The notes under the pieces were generated by a model. It was not told the origin of the DNA and ran no database searches. It was given only the letters and a program-made list of their open reading frames with translations. A stretch of DNA of 64,000 bases from assembly GCA_900556875.1 (NCBI GenBank), contig USQQ01000003.1, positions 1 to 64,000 of the forward strand, written 5' to 3'. Positions 1-8,583 of the stretch are shown here, piece by piece. The number at the start of each line of letters is the position of its first letter. Positions within the stretch are counted from its first letter, which is position 1. The position numbers and the translations under genes were made by a program. Source of the stretch: an uncultured Collinsella sp. GTDB lineage: Bacteria > Actinomycetota > Coriobacteriia > Coriobacteriales > Coriobacteriaceae.

Positions 1-168
1 GTAGCCGCGTGCGGCGCGGATAACCGCTGAAGGCATCTAAGCGGGAAGCCGTTCCAGGGATTAGTTCTCCTTCCGGTAAGGGCCCAGGTAGACTACCTGG
101 TCGATAGACGGCAGGTGCAAGGCTGGCGACAGCCTCAGCCGAGCCGCACTAATCGCCCGAGCTCTTCC
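1..168 (+). rRNA. 23S ribosomal RNA, 3' end (partial)
   Basis: The first ~168 bases match the end of bacterial 23S rRNA: the conserved 'GCTGAAGGCATCTAAGC' block, then 'TTAGTTCTCC' and the terminal 'GCACTAATCGCCCGAGC' segment just before the 3' end. The 5' part of the gene lies before the window. It is followed by about 145 bases of spacer and a 5S gene, so this is the end of an rrn operon read left to right. The exact mature 3' end is approximate. Confidence 0.93.
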
Positions 169-315
169 GGAACCGCACCTCGCGGCCCGCGGGACCCAGC
201 GCTCATGCGCGCGGTCCGGGCACGAGGATGCCCCCGAGTCACCTCCCCTATGCGCCATGCGGCCCCCAGGGCACGTAGATGAGACCCAGGACACCGTAAC
301 GGTGGGCGCCGCCCA

Positions 316-437
316 CCGGTCAGCGGCCAGAGCATGGGGGGCACGCCCGGTCCCGTTCCGAACCCGGAAGCTAAGCCCCATCGCGCCGAGAGTACTGCGG
401 GGCCAGCCCGTGGGAGGCCAGGGCGCCGCTGACCGGT
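316..437 (+). rRNA. 5S ribosomal RNA
   Basis: The terminal helix pairs ACCGGTCAGCGGC at the start with GCCGCTGACCGGT at the end. Inside are the conserved 5S blocks 'CCCGTTCCGAACCCGGAAG' and 'CGCCGAGAGTACTG'. The length of about 120 nt fits the family. It is the last gene of the rrn operon, directly before a strong terminator. The ends are set by the helix and may be off by one or two bases. Confidence 0.95.
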
Positions 438-470
438 GGACGGCACCGAGCCGTCGGATGACTTGAAGAA

Positions 471-500
471 GGGGGAGGCCTCGCGGCCTCCCCCTTTTTT
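471..500 (+). terminator. rrn operon intrinsic terminator
   Basis: A perfect GGGGGAGGCC / GGCCTCCCCC stem with a 4-nt loop is followed by six T. It sits 34 nt after the 5S gene. Confidence 0.93.
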
Positions 501-564
501 GCGTTTACGGGGTGTAAATGACTCAATTACACCAGACGATCTTGTTGTTTTTGGTATTGAGCCT

Positions 565-1032
565 TTATTTAAAGAAAATAAATCGTATAACAAGGGCAAC
601 TGCTATGGCCGCAATGATCAAAAGCAGAATTGTCAGCTTATGCTGCTTGCGTCGTTTACTTGACGAAACGAAGATTGATTTTCCCTGTTTTGGCGTTTCG
701 AGATAGCGAGCCGAATGCGTCAAGGTTTGCTTGGGTCGAGGCCCTCTTTGTTGATGAGCGGCGGATGCTTTCATCGGCTCATCGCTAGCTGCGCTGTTTT
801 TAGATAATGGTGCGTCTTTCAGATATACAGGGTCTCCCGAGGCAACGCCCATATGTTTACGTCCCGTTTGGGCATCCTCGAGCGTTTGATATCGATTTCT
901 CGTCACATAATCGGGCTCAGGATCATTAATGGGCTCTTGCGAGATGTGGGGGCGATGGAACCGTGGCGGCTGCGTAGAAGTATCTTCGCCCTGCGTCGGC
1001 ATAAACATATTGTTCTGGTTTTGGTCGTCCAT
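565..1032 (-). CDS. hypothetical tail-anchored membrane protein
   Basis: This 155-residue protein belongs to no family I recognise. Residues 1 to about 125 are polar and low in complexity (Asn/Gln, Pro, Lys/Arg). The last ~25 residues are one strongly hydrophobic segment (LTILLLIIAAIAVALVIRFI) preceded by a basic stretch (SSKRRKQHK) and ending in FFK. That pattern suggests a C-terminally anchored protein with its bulk in the cytoplasm. The start is supported by an AAAGGG-type ribosome binding site 6 nt upstream. It converges on the rrn operon and has lower GC than its neighbours. Homology is untested, so it is a plausible gene rather than a certain one. Confidence 0.6.
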   Translation of the reverse strand: MDDQNQNNMFMPTQGEDTSTQPPRFHRPHISQEPINDPEPDYVTRNRYQTLEDAQTGRKHMGVASGDPVYLKDAPLSKNSAASDEPMKASAAHQQRGPRPKQTLTHSARYLETPKQGKSIFVSSSKRRKQHKLTILLLIIAAIAVALVIRFIFFK

Positions 1033-1152
1033 GATGCCCTTTAGCTCGTTACCAACAACGTGTACGCGCTCATTGTAAGCCCCTTGTTATTTGTAGCTGC
1101 GAACATACTTCTTATTTAAGCTCTGGTTCAAAGAACCTTAACCTTACTAAGA

Positions 1153-1173
1153 CCTGAGTCATACACACTTAGA
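1153..1173. promoter_or_regulatory. HAIR-like inverted repeat upstream of hsp20
   Basis: CCTGAGT-N7-ACTTAGA resembles the HspR-binding HAIR element CTTGAGT-N7-ACTCAAG of actinobacteria. The left half matches at 6 of 7 positions, the right half only at 4 of 7, and the spacing is exact. It lies about 140 bp before the Hsp20 start, in an AT-rich region with no other gene. Assignment to HspR is inference. Confidence 0.35.
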
Positions 1174-1309
1174 TATGCTTATAGTACTGGACTCAAAAAA
1201 CTTTATAGTCGATGTATATATGAGCACTGGGTGGGCATATATAAGAGCGTCAAAAGAAGTCCCAGTCACCTAGAAGATGGCTCGGCAGTCCTTAAAAGGA
1301 GTGGTAAAC

Positions 1310-1741
1310 ATGGCAAGCATGGTTCCTTATCGTTCGGTTTTTGGCGTTCGTCCTTCTGCTAGCTCGCTGTTCGATCTGTTTGATGATATGACCGACCTTG
1401 CAAACAACTCGATTGCCTCCAAGGCGTTCCCCGTTGACGTTGAGGACAAGGGCGATGGCTACGAGGTCAAGGCGTATCTGACCGGTGTCGCCAAGGATGA
1501 CATCGACGTTGAGCTCAATGAGGGTCGCCTGTCCATCAGCGTGAACGTCGAGGAGAGCGCCGAAAACGAGGGTAAGAACTTCCTCCAGAAGGAGTTCGGC
1601 TCGTACAGTGCGACGCGCGGCGTGTATCTGAAGGACGCTTCGAGCGAGGGCCTTTCGGCTAAGTATGCTGACGGCATCCTGACCGTTACGGTTCCCAAGA
1701 TTGTCGAGAAGAAGAACGTCACGAAGATCTCTATCGACTAA
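1310..1741 (+). CDS. Hsp20 family small heat shock protein
   Basis: An ATP-independent holdase chaperone of the alpha-crystallin family that binds unfolding proteins in the cytoplasm. The 143-residue protein has a short N-terminal arm, then the alpha-crystallin domain: 'VDVEDKGDGYEVKAYLTGV', 'DIDVELNEGRLSISV', and the late 'YADGILTVTVPK' strand with the G-x-L motif. The ATG at 1310 is preferred over an in-frame ATG at 1277 because AAAAGGAG lies 8 nt before it and the product then starts at the usual family position. It is monocistronic, with a long AT-rich upstream region holding a possible HspR site and a strong terminator downstream. Family assignment is firm; substrate range cannot be read from sequence. 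Confidence 0.93.
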   Translation: MASMVPYRSVFGVRPSASSLFDLFDDMTDLANNSIASKAFPVDVEDKGDGYEVKAYLTGVAKDDIDVELNEGRLSISVNVEESAENEGKNFLQKEFGSYSATRGVYLKDASSEGLSAKYADGILTVTVPKIVEKKNVTKISID

Positions 1742-1774
1742 CGATGGCTCTGCTTCAATCGAGAGTATGAGTTA

Positions 1775-1808
1775 AGGGGGCTGGGAAGTGATTCCCAGCC
1801 CCCTTTTG
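1775..1808. terminator. bidirectional intrinsic terminator
   Basis: AAGGGGGCTGGGAA / TTCCCAGCCCCCTT form a near-perfect stem around a GTGA loop, followed by TTTT. It lies between the convergent hsp20 and metallo-hydrolase genes and can serve both. Confidence 0.9.
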
Positions 1809-1821
1809 TTGTCTTGAGGGG

Positions 1822-2631
1822 CTATTGAATGGTTGTCGGTTGATACTGGCTTGCAGGGCGTATCGAGAGCTTCCGTGGCCCTTGAAGACGGGTGGCAGAA
1901 CTGCCGAGTTCATCATCGAGACTTGCATCAAGCGCGTTGGCATAGCTTTTGACGGTAAGGCTTGGACGATTATTGTCCTGGCTGATATGCATGGCGATGA
2001 GCTGTTCGGTGCGATCGGTAACAAGTTCGCGCGCGGCTTCGGCGGCCTGGTTGTTGGAGAGGTGCCCCTTTGTGGACAGGATGCGCTCCTGAAGAAAGCG
2101 GGGGTACGCTCCTTCGCGCAACATAGTTACATCGTGGTTACTTTCGAGCGCGAGAACTCGACAGTCTTTGAGGATGCCTATGGCCTTGCTCGATAACTCT
2201 CCGGTGTCGGTGGCAAACCCAATGGAATCATCGAGAGCATTAAATCGATAGCCGACAGGATTGATGACATCGTGCGATGTTGAGTAGGTTTGCACGTGGA
2301 TGCCGGCAATGGGGAGCGTGTCGCCGGGGTCAAATTCCTCTACGGGCAGGTGCGCGAGGTTTTCTTTGCATGAAAGGGTGTCCCTGCTGGCAAAGAGGGG
2401 ACCATGCCAGTGCTTGCACCATACATCGAGCCCCTTGATATGGTCACCATGCTCATGGGTGATTACAAGAGAGACGACGTCGTCTGCCGAGAGGCCAAGC
2501 TCCGCCATGCGTTTAAGTGTCTCGCGGCGGGACAGGCCGTTGTCGATCATGATGAGCCCCTGAGGCCCCTCGACGAGTGCGCAGTTGCCTTTTGAGCCGC
2601 TGCCGAGGATATGAAGGTGCAGGCGAGACAT
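1822..2631 (-). CDS. MBL-fold metallo-hydrolase, YycJ/WalJ-like
   Basis: A metallo-beta-lactamase fold hydrolase of the group that includes YycJ/WalJ, proposed in Bacillus to act as a nuclease linked to cell-wall signalling or DNA repair. The N-terminus carries the subgroup signature LGSGSKGNC (about residues 8-16), and THEHGDH (about residues 57-63) is the metal-binding HxHxDH motif. Further metal ligands are expected at STSHD and ATDTG. I start at the ATG at 2631, giving 269 residues, because the extra 27 residues of the longer frame have no family resemblance. It is encoded alone, divergent from tilS with only 48 bp between start codons, so the two probably share a promoter region. No walKR genes are nearby. 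Confidence 0.87.
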   Translation of the reverse strand: MSRLHLHILGSGSKGNCALVEGPQGLIMIDNGLSRRETLKRMAELGLSADDVVSLVITHEHGDHIKGLDVWCKHWHGPLFASRDTLSCKENLAHLPVEEFDPGDTLPIAGIHVQTYSTSHDVINPVGYRFNALDDSIGFATDTGELSSKAIGILKDCRVLALESNHDVTMLREGAYPRFLQERILSTKGHLSNNQAAEAARELVTDRTEQLIAMHISQDNNRPSLTVKSYANALDASLDDELGSSATRLQGPRKLSIRPASQYQPTTIQ

Positions 2632-2679
2632 AAGATTCCAAAGGATACAATGAGTGCGGACGAATAGAGGAGGAAGCGA

Positions 2680-4221
2680 ATGCCAACGGTATCTCAGCAC
2701 TATGGACATCATGCCGCGCCGAGGACGGATAAGAGCGCCCTGGCAACGCGGCGGGCCGCTGCCCCCGTAGTGCTCATGGTATCAGGCGGTGCGGACTCGA
2801 CGGCGCTGCTCCTTATGGCTTGCACATCAAAGCTGGATATCCAGGACGGGCGCGGCGTCGCTCCCATTGCGCGCGAGCGATTGCACGTGCTGCATGTAAA
2901 CCATCATCTGCGCGGGGAGGCATCCGATGGCGACGAGGCCTTTGTACGTGACCTGTGCGCGCAATACGGCTTGCCGCTGTGTGTTGAGCATGCCTATTTT
3001 GATGACGAATCGGGCAATATCGAGGCTGCGGCTCGCGAGGTGCGCTATGCCGCGGCACGGAGATATGTTCGCGAACTTTGTGCTGAATCGGGCGCACCGC
3101 GGACGGCGGCTCGTATCTGTACCGCGCATACTTCGTCGGACCGCGCGGAAACATTTTTGATGAATGCCATTAAAGGGTCGGGTCCCGCGGGTCTATCGAG
3201 CATTCCGCGCCGTCGGAACATTGTGGTTCGCCCCTTGCTCGACCTCACGCACGATGAGCTCGTGAGCTATCTGCAGGTGCACGGTCAGCCATGGCGGGAA
3301 GATGAAAGCAACGAGGACGTTTCGTACCTGCGCAACTATGTACGCCATCGGGTGATGCCGGTGGTGGCACGGCGCAACGCGAGCGTCTGTAAGACGATTG
3401 GCGCCGCTTGCGAAATTCTGGGCGACGAAGACGCCTTTCTTTCCCAGCTTTCGGCACAGGCGTTTCGAAGCTGCCTGCGCAAGGAAGCGGCGGGCGCACT
3501 GGTGCTCGATGCGCGCCGTCTTGCCGCCGCTGAGGTTGTGATTGCACGGCGTATCGTGCGGTTGGCGATTAAGCGCATCGATCCCGACGCGCGACCGGAG
3601 ATGCGGCACGTGGAGCGCGTGCTCACCTGCGTCGCTGCGGGCTCGGGCTCGGTTACGCTTCCTGCGGGAATTGATGCCCGTGTGGAGTTTGGCATGCTGG
3701 CGTTCAAGGCCCCGGCGGCGCGCGAGGGTTTAGTGGCCGATTGGATCTCCGTTCCCGGTTGTCTGCCGCTGGGGGCGGGGCATATGCTGACAGCGGAGCC
3801 GATGGCTGTGGAGCCGGGGTGCGATATCGTGCACCGTGCCCGCGAGCTTGCTGCTGCCGGAAAGGTTGCGGCCTTGGTGGATGCGGCGGCCCTGGGGTTT
3901 GCCGACCGCGATGGCGAGCGGATGTTAGCCGGCTCGCGCGGGGAGATCCCCACCGAGGCACGATCGGCGCGCCTGTGGGTGGATAGCCCTGTGCCGGGAG
4001 ACGTGATGTGCCCGTTGGGGATGAACGGCCGAAGCAAGAAAGTGTCAGACCTGTTAAACGAGGCGCGCATTCCTGTTTCAGACCGCTCTGGCGTACCCGT
4101 GGTAAGAACGGCTCCGGGAGGTGCCGTAGTATGGGTCGCGGGCGTTCGCGCGGACGAGCGTTTTAAATGCACGGCCGCAACGCGCGTGGCATATCTGCTT
4201 CGTGTGGTCGATGCGGAATAG
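2680..4221 (+). CDS. tilS: tRNA(Ile)-lysidine synthase TilS
   Basis: TilS joins lysine to C34 of tRNA-Ile(CAU) using ATP, changing the codon read from AUG to AUA; the enzyme is essential in most bacteria. The N-type ATP pyrophosphatase P-loop SGGADST lies at residues 35-41. It is followed by the family landmarks HVNHHLRGEASDGDEAFV, HTSSDRAETFLMN and 'DESNEDVSYLRNYVRHRVMP'. The C-terminal ~100 residues look like the TilS C-terminal substrate domain (WVDSPVPGDVMCPLGMNGR). Length is 513 residues, somewhat longer than E. coli TilS. A GAGGAAGCGA binding site precedes the ATG. The order tilS-hpt-ftsH is a conserved Gram-positive arrangement, which supports the call. Confidence 0.95.
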   Translation: MPTVSQHYGHHAAPRTDKSALATRRAAAPVVLMVSGGADSTALLLMACTSKLDIQDGRGVAPIARERLHVLHVNHHLRGEASDGDEAFVRDLCAQYGLPLCVEHAYFDDESGNIEAAAREVRYAAARRYVRELCAESGAPRTAARICTAHTSSDRAETFLMNAIKGSGPAGLSSIPRRRNIVVRPLLDLTHDELVSYLQVHGQPWREDESNEDVSYLRNYVRHRVMPVVARRNASVCKTIGAACEILGDEDAFLSQLSAQAFRSCLRKEAAGALVLDARRLAAAEVVIARRIVRLAIKRIDPDARPEMRHVERVLTCVAAGSGSVTLPAGIDARVEFGMLAFKAPAAREGLVADWISVPGCLPLGAGHMLTAEPMAVEPGCDIVHRARELAAAGKVAALVDAAALGFADRDGERMLAGSRGEIPTEARSARLWVDSPVPGDVMCPLGMNGRSKKVSDLLNEARIPVSDRSGVPVVRTAPGGAVVWVAGVRADERFKCTAATRVAYLLRVVDAE

Positions 4222-4368
4222 CGCTTCGCGCCAGCTATTCTGTGCGACGTTGACGGTATTCCCGCGCTGATGGCGCACGTGCTGGTAAATATACCCCGTG
4301 CGCTGCTAGAATGTGTAGTTCGCGTCCATGCGGCGGTGCGTGGGCGATAAGCACAAGAAAGGGTTGTC

Positions 4369-4917
4369 ATGGCTTCTCAACATCCGGATATCGAGAAGGT
4401 TCTGTTTACGCAGGAGGATATCGACGGTATCGTCTCTCGCCTAGGCGAGCAGATTACTCGCGACTACGCGGGTAAGGATCTGGTGCTGATTGCGGTCCTG
4501 CGCGGCGCCGTGGTCTTTATGGGCGACCTGATGCGCAAGATCGAGCTGCCGACCAACATCGATTTCATGGCTGTTTCGAGCTATGGCGACGGTGTGAAGT
4601 CTTCGGGCATCGTGCGTATCATTAAGGACCTGGATATCGACATCCGTGGTCGCGACGTGCTGATTGTCGAGGACATTCTGGACTCGGGCCTGACCCTCAA
4701 GTACCTGATGAAGAATCTCGAGAGCCGTAAGCCCGCCTCGCTGGAGGTCGCTGCCTTCCTGTGGAAGGACGTTGAGGACCGCGTCTCGGCCGTCACGCCC
4801 AAGTATGTTGGAACCCATTGCCCCGATGCCTTTGTGGTGGGCTACGGCCTCGACTATGCCGAGCGCTATCGCAACCTTCCGTATCTGGGCATTTTGAAAC
4901 CGGAGGTTTATTCGTAA
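4369..4917 (+). CDS. hpt: hypoxanthine phosphoribosyltransferase
   Basis: A cytoplasmic purine salvage enzyme that converts hypoxanthine or guanine plus PRPP to IMP or GMP. The 182-residue protein has the type I PRTase fold. The PRPP-binding motif VLIVEDILDSG lies near residue 100, the 'LRGAVVFMGDL' substrate loop near residue 45, and 'DAFVVGYGLDYAERYRNLPYLG' is the usual C-terminal HPRT signature. It lies 147 bp after tilS and ends one base before the ftsH start, so hpt and ftsH are almost certainly co-transcribed and probably translationally coupled. Confidence 0.96.
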   Translation: MASQHPDIEKVLFTQEDIDGIVSRLGEQITRDYAGKDLVLIAVLRGAVVFMGDLMRKIELPTNIDFMAVSSYGDGVKSSGIVRIIKDLDIDIRGRDVLIVEDILDSGLTLKYLMKNLESRKPASLEVAAFLWKDVEDRVSAVTPKYVGTHCPDAFVVGYGLDYAERYRNLPYLGILKPEVYS

Positions 4918-4918
4918 G

Positions 4919-7057
4919 ATGCCCGACGACCGTAACGACAACAATTCCCAGACTCCCCGGGACCCAAAGATCCCGGGGATGCCCGGAGGCAAGAAGCCCA
5001 CGCGTACGGGCTGGCTGTATTTTCTTTTGGCTTGCGCGCTCCTGGGTTACGCCTTCTTTAACATGGGCTCCGGCTTTGCCAACTCCAGCAATACCGTAAA
5101 GCTCGCGACGAGTGAGATGGTCAGCGCCATCAAGCAGGATCGCGTCGAAGATCTGACCTATACGGTTCAGGACGGAAGCGTGACGGGTCATTACTGGAAG
5201 ACGAAAAAGGACAAGGGCGACACGAGCGAGCTCAAGAGCTTTTCCTCGACCTATGTCGGTTCCGATTCGCTTGCCGAGCTCATGGCGGAGCACCCCGATA
5301 CCAAGTACATCGTCAACACCAACGATCCCGATTTTTGGGGCGACTTGGCGATGAGTGTGCTTCCGACGATTGCCCTGATCGCCATCATGTTCTACTTTAT
5401 GCGCCAGATGATGGGCGCCAATAATAGGAACATGCAGTTTGGCAAGACCAACGCCAAGACCAACGAGGCCACGCGCCCCAAGGTCAAGTTCGAGGACGTT
5501 GCCGGCGTGGACGAGGCAGTCGAAGAGCTCGAGGAGATCCGCGACTTTTTGAGCGATCCGGACCGCTATCGCAAGCTGGGTGCCAAGATTCCGCGCGGCG
5601 TTTTGCTGGTGGGCCCTCCGGGTACCGGTAAAACCCTGCTGGCCAAGGCCGTTGCCGGCGAGGCGGGCGTGCCGTTCTTTAGTATCTCGGGCTCTGACTT
5701 TGTCGAGATGTTCGTGGGTGTCGGCGCCAGCCGCGTGCGCGACCTTTTTAAGGAGGCCAAGTCTCAGGCTCCGTCGATCATCTTTATTGACGAGATCGAT
5801 GCCGTGGGACGTCAGCGTGGAGCCGGTTTGGGCGGCGGCCACGACGAGCGCGAGCAGACGCTCAACCAGCTGCTGGTCGAGATGGACGGTTTTGAGGAAA
5901 GCGAGTCGGTCATCCTGATCGCCGCGACCAACCGCCCCGATATTTTGGACCCGGCGCTGCTGCGTCCCGGCCGTTTTGACCGTCAGGTTACGGTCGACCG
6001 TCCGGACGTGAAGGGCCGCGAGCAGATCTTGCGCGTGCATGCCGAGAACAAGCCGATGGACGAGGACGTTAAGTTTGAGAAGCTCGCCCAGATGACCGTT
6101 GGCTTTACCGGCGCCGATCTGGCGAACCTGCTCAATGAGTCTGCGCTTTTGGCTGCTCGCCGCCATCGTTCCGTGATCTCGATGGACGAGGTCGAGGAGT
6201 CGATGGAGCGCGTGATTGCCGGACCGCAGCGCAAGGGTCGCGTGATGACCGAAGCCGAGCGCACCACGATTGCCTACCACGAGAGCGGTCATGCCCTGGT
6301 GGGTCATATCCTGGAGCACTCCGATCCGGTTCACAAGATTTCGATTGTCAGCCGTGGCCAGGCTCTGGGCTACACACTGCAGCTTCCGCAGGAGGATCAC
6401 TTCCTCAAGACCAAGAACGAGATGCTCGATGAGCTTGCCGTGTTCTTGGGCGGTCGCGTTGCTGAGGAGCTCATGTGCGACGACATCACGTCGGGCGCGA
6501 GCAACGACCTGGAGCGCGCGACCAAGATGGCGCGCGAGATGGTCACGCGTCTGGGCATGAGCGAGGAACTGGGCACGCAGGTGTTTGGCGAGGCGCAGCA
6601 TCAGGTGTTCCTGGGCCGCGATTACGCCGATCACCAGGATTATTCCGAGGAGACGGCGCGCCGCATCGATATCGAGGTTCAGCGCATCATGCGCGAAGCC
6701 CATCGCCGTGCGGTCGAGATTTTGGATGCCCGTCGCGATCAGCTCGATCTGATGGCGAAGGTGCTGCTTGAGCGCGAGACCGTCGAAGGCGACGCCGTGA
6801 ACGCCCTGCTCGACAACGAGTGGGATGCTTACCTTGAGCGCGAGGGCGATATCCTGGCGGCCAAGGAGGAGCGCAACGCCAAGGCGGCCGGCATGCCGAC
6901 CAAGAAGTGCTCGCCTCGCATGAGCGAGGAGGAGCTGGCGGCTGATGCTGCGGCCTTTGCGCAGGCGGCCATGCAGGAGGATGCCGAAGCCGCATCCGAT
7001 GATGCCGGTGATGGCAATGCTGTCAACGCTGACGGCAACACCGACGCCGACAAATAG
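4919..7057 (+). CDS. ftsH: ATP-dependent zinc metalloprotease FtsH
   Basis: A membrane-anchored AAA+ protease that degrades misfolded membrane proteins and short-lived regulators as a hexamer. Two transmembrane segments flank an extracytoplasmic domain: about residues 33-50 (LYFLLACALLGYAFFNMG) and about 140-162. The AAA module has Walker A GPPGTGKT, Walker B IIFIDEIDAVG and the arginine-finger region RPGRFDRQ. The protease domain has the zinc site HESGH and the third-ligand region around ITSGASNDLERAT. At 712 residues it is longer than E. coli FtsH; the extra length is a C-terminal tail of about 70 residues rich in Ala, Asp and Glu, common in actinobacterial FtsH. Terminated by a hairpin directly downstream. 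Confidence 0.97.
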   Translation: MPDDRNDNNSQTPRDPKIPGMPGGKKPTRTGWLYFLLACALLGYAFFNMGSGFANSSNTVKLATSEMVSAIKQDRVEDLTYTVQDGSVTGHYWKTKKDKGDTSELKSFSSTYVGSDSLAELMAEHPDTKYIVNTNDPDFWGDLAMSVLPTIALIAIMFYFMRQMMGANNRNMQFGKTNAKTNEATRPKVKFEDVAGVDEAVEELEEIRDFLSDPDRYRKLGAKIPRGVLLVGPPGTGKTLLAKAVAGEAGVPFFSISGSDFVEMFVGVGASRVRDLFKEAKSQAPSIIFIDEIDAVGRQRGAGLGGGHDEREQTLNQLLVEMDGFEESESVILIAATNRPDILDPALLRPGRFDRQVTVDRPDVKGREQILRVHAENKPMDEDVKFEKLAQMTVGFTGADLANLLNESALLAARRHRSVISMDEVEESMERVIAGPQRKGRVMTEAERTTIAYHESGHALVGHILEHSDPVHKISIVSRGQALGYTLQLPQEDHFLKTKNEMLDELAVFLGGRVAEELMCDDITSGASNDLERATKMAREMVTRLGMSEELGTQVFGEAQHQVFLGRDYADHQDYSEETARRIDIEVQRIMREAHRRAVEILDARRDQLDLMAKVLLERETVEGDAVNALLDNEWDAYLEREGDILAAKEERNAKAAGMPTKKCSPRMSEEELAADAAAFAQAAMQEDAEAASDDAGDGNAVNADGNTDADK

Positions 7058-7067
7058 TTCTTGTAGC

Positions 7068-7104
7068 GAAAGCCTCTGCGGGGAAACCTGTGGAGGCTTT
7101 TTCT
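7068..7104 (+). terminator. ftsH terminator
   Basis: AAGCCTC pairs with GAGGCTT around an interrupted inner stem, followed by a T-rich run (TTTTTCTTTT). It starts 11 nt after the ftsH stop codon. Confidence 0.8.
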
Positions 7105-7116
7105 TTTGAGCGATAT

Positions 7117-7176
7117 GTTGATTGGGGACAGACTTAAATGAGCGTTTTCACGCATTTAAGTCTGTCCCCAATCAAC
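7117..7176. repeat. long perfect palindrome with GGGGACAG core
   Basis: 24-bp perfect arms (GTTGATTGGGGACAGACTT... at 7117-7140 and its reverse complement at 7153-7176) are separated by 12 bp. It has no T-run and lies directly after a normal terminator, so it is better explained as a REP-like element than as a terminator. The GGGGACAG core recurs in other intergenic repeats of the window. Confidence 0.85.
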
Positions 7177-7233
7177 ATTGTGGCGCTCTAGTTGGCTAAA
7201 GCGTACAATAGCGCCTATGCGAAAGGGGAACAG

Positions 7234-8424
7234 ATGATCAACGAAACTATGTATGCTCGCGGTGCGGAAAGCTCCATCATCCGTGAGATTTTTAGCTATG
7301 GCCTTGAGCGCAAGGCACAGATCGGTGCGGAGAACGTATTCGATTTTTCGCTGGGCAACCCGAGTGTTCCGGCGCCCGCTGCTGTTGCTGAGTCCATTAA
7401 GAAGGCATTGGAGCTGCCGAGCGACCAGCTGCATGGATACACGCCTGCGCCGGGTCTGCCGCAATGTCGAGCGGCCGTCGCCGACTCGCTCAACCGTCGC
7501 TTTGGCACGAGCTATGAGGGCAAGGACGTCTTTATGACGGTGGGTGCCGCGGCTTCGCTCACCTGCACGCTCAACGCCGTTACGAACCCGGGCGATGAGG
7601 TTGTTGTTATCGCCCCGTACTTTCCGGAGTATCGCGTGTGGATTGAGAAGGCCGGCTGCACGTGTGTTGAGGCGCTCGCCGATGAAGATACGTTCCAGCT
7701 GAGCGTGAGTAACGTGCTCAAGGCGATTACCGATAAGACGGCTGCCGTCATCATCGACTCGCCCAACAATCCGACCGGTGCCGTATATACACGCGACACG
7801 CTGACGCGACTGGCCAATGTTCTGCGCGAGGCCAACGCTCAGCGCGATCCCGAGAATCCGATTATGCTCATCTCTGATGAGCCGTATCGCGAGATTGTCT
7901 ATGGCGCCGAGGTGCCTTGGGTGCCTTCGATCTACGAGCACACCATCGTGTGCTACTCGTATTCCAAGTCGCTTTCGCTACCGGGCGAGCGCGTCGGGTG
8001 GATCCTGGTTCCCAATACGAATCCTCAGGCAGCTCGTCTAATGCCCGCCGTTGCCGGTGCCGCCCGTACGCTGGGCTTCGTGTGTGCACCGGCGCTCTTC
8101 CAGCGTGTAATCATCGACTGCATTGATGAACCGAGCGATGTCGAGGCCTATGCTCGCAACCGCACCGCGCTTACCGATGCACTAGCGGAGTACGGCTACA
8201 CCTATGTTGAGCCGGATGGCGCGTTCTACCTATGGGTGAAAGCGCTGGAGTCCGATGCGAATGCGTTCTGTGAGCGCGCGAAGAAGCATGAGCTGCTCGC
8301 GGTGCCTTCGGATAGCTTTGGCATGCCGGGCTGGTTCCGCCTGGGCTACTGCGTGAGCTATGAGACAATCGTCAACTCTCTGCCTGCCTGGAAGCAGCTG
8401 GCCGACGAATATCGTCGAAAGTAA
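7234..8424 (+). CDS. PLP-dependent aminotransferase, class I/II
   Basis: A cytoplasmic fold-type I aminotransferase of the aspartate aminotransferase superfamily, 396 residues. Visible landmarks are 'FDFSLGNPSVPAP' at the substrate-entry region, 'HGYTPAPGLPQCRAAVA', the PLP-ring contact region 'VGAAASLTCTLNAV', DSPNNPTGAVY, SDEPYREIVY, and the Schiff-base lysine in YSYSKSLSLPGERVG. The ATG at 7234 is chosen because GAAAGGGG lies just upstream and family N-termini begin here; an in-frame start at 7192 would sit against the upstream palindrome. The substrate is uncertain: the sequence resembles the alanine/aspartate-type and biosynthetic 'pyridoxal phosphate-dependent aminotransferase' groups and gives no clear assignment. 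It appears monocistronic. Confidence 0.9.
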   Translation: MINETMYARGAESSIIREIFSYGLERKAQIGAENVFDFSLGNPSVPAPAAVAESIKKALELPSDQLHGYTPAPGLPQCRAAVADSLNRRFGTSYEGKDVFMTVGAAASLTCTLNAVTNPGDEVVVIAPYFPEYRVWIEKAGCTCVEALADEDTFQLSVSNVLKAITDKTAAVIIDSPNNPTGAVYTRDTLTRLANVLREANAQRDPENPIMLISDEPYREIVYGAEVPWVPSIYEHTIVCYSYSKSLSLPGERVGWILVPNTNPQAARLMPAVAGAARTLGFVCAPALFQRVIIDCIDEPSDVEAYARNRTALTDALAEYGYTYVEPDGAFYLWVKALESDANAFCERAKKHELLAVPSDSFGMPGWFRLGYCVSYETIVNSLPAWKQLADEYRRK

Positions 8425-8440
8425 AGCGCTCTGCTTACAA

Positions 8441-8456
8441 TGTTTTACGTGAAACG
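8441..8456. promoter_or_regulatory. parS-like site
   Basis: TGTTTTACGTGAAACG differs from the consensus ParB site TGTTTCACGTGAAACA at two of 16 positions. It sits in the gap between two genes, within about 8 kb of an rRNA operon. Function as a centromere site is inference. Confidence 0.45.
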
Positions 8457-8482
8457 GGGTTTGGTTTTAAGCCAGACCCCGT
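8453..8482. repeat. stem-loop, possible weak terminator
   Basis: AACGGGGTTTGG and CCAGACCCCGTT pair with one mismatch around TTTTAAG. There is no T-run on either side, so efficient termination is doubtful. It overlaps the end of the parS-like site by 4 bp. Confidence 0.6.
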
Positions 8483-8583
8483 TGTCTATGCCGTTGTGTG
8501 ATTGGGATGAAGCAGTTTTACGACTGCCGAAAGCTATGCGTACAATGAATATACGCGACGGCCATACTGGACAAGGAGACCCG

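Noticed and set aside
61..706. Several short open frames over the rRNA region and its spacer
   Set aside because: They overlap 23S and 5S rRNA or the terminator and have no binding sites or family features.
4793..6703. 636-residue minus-strand frame opposite ftsH
   Set aside because: Shadow of the GC-rich ftsH gene: composition is His/Leu/Arg/Ala-rich with no domains, and ftsH is certain.
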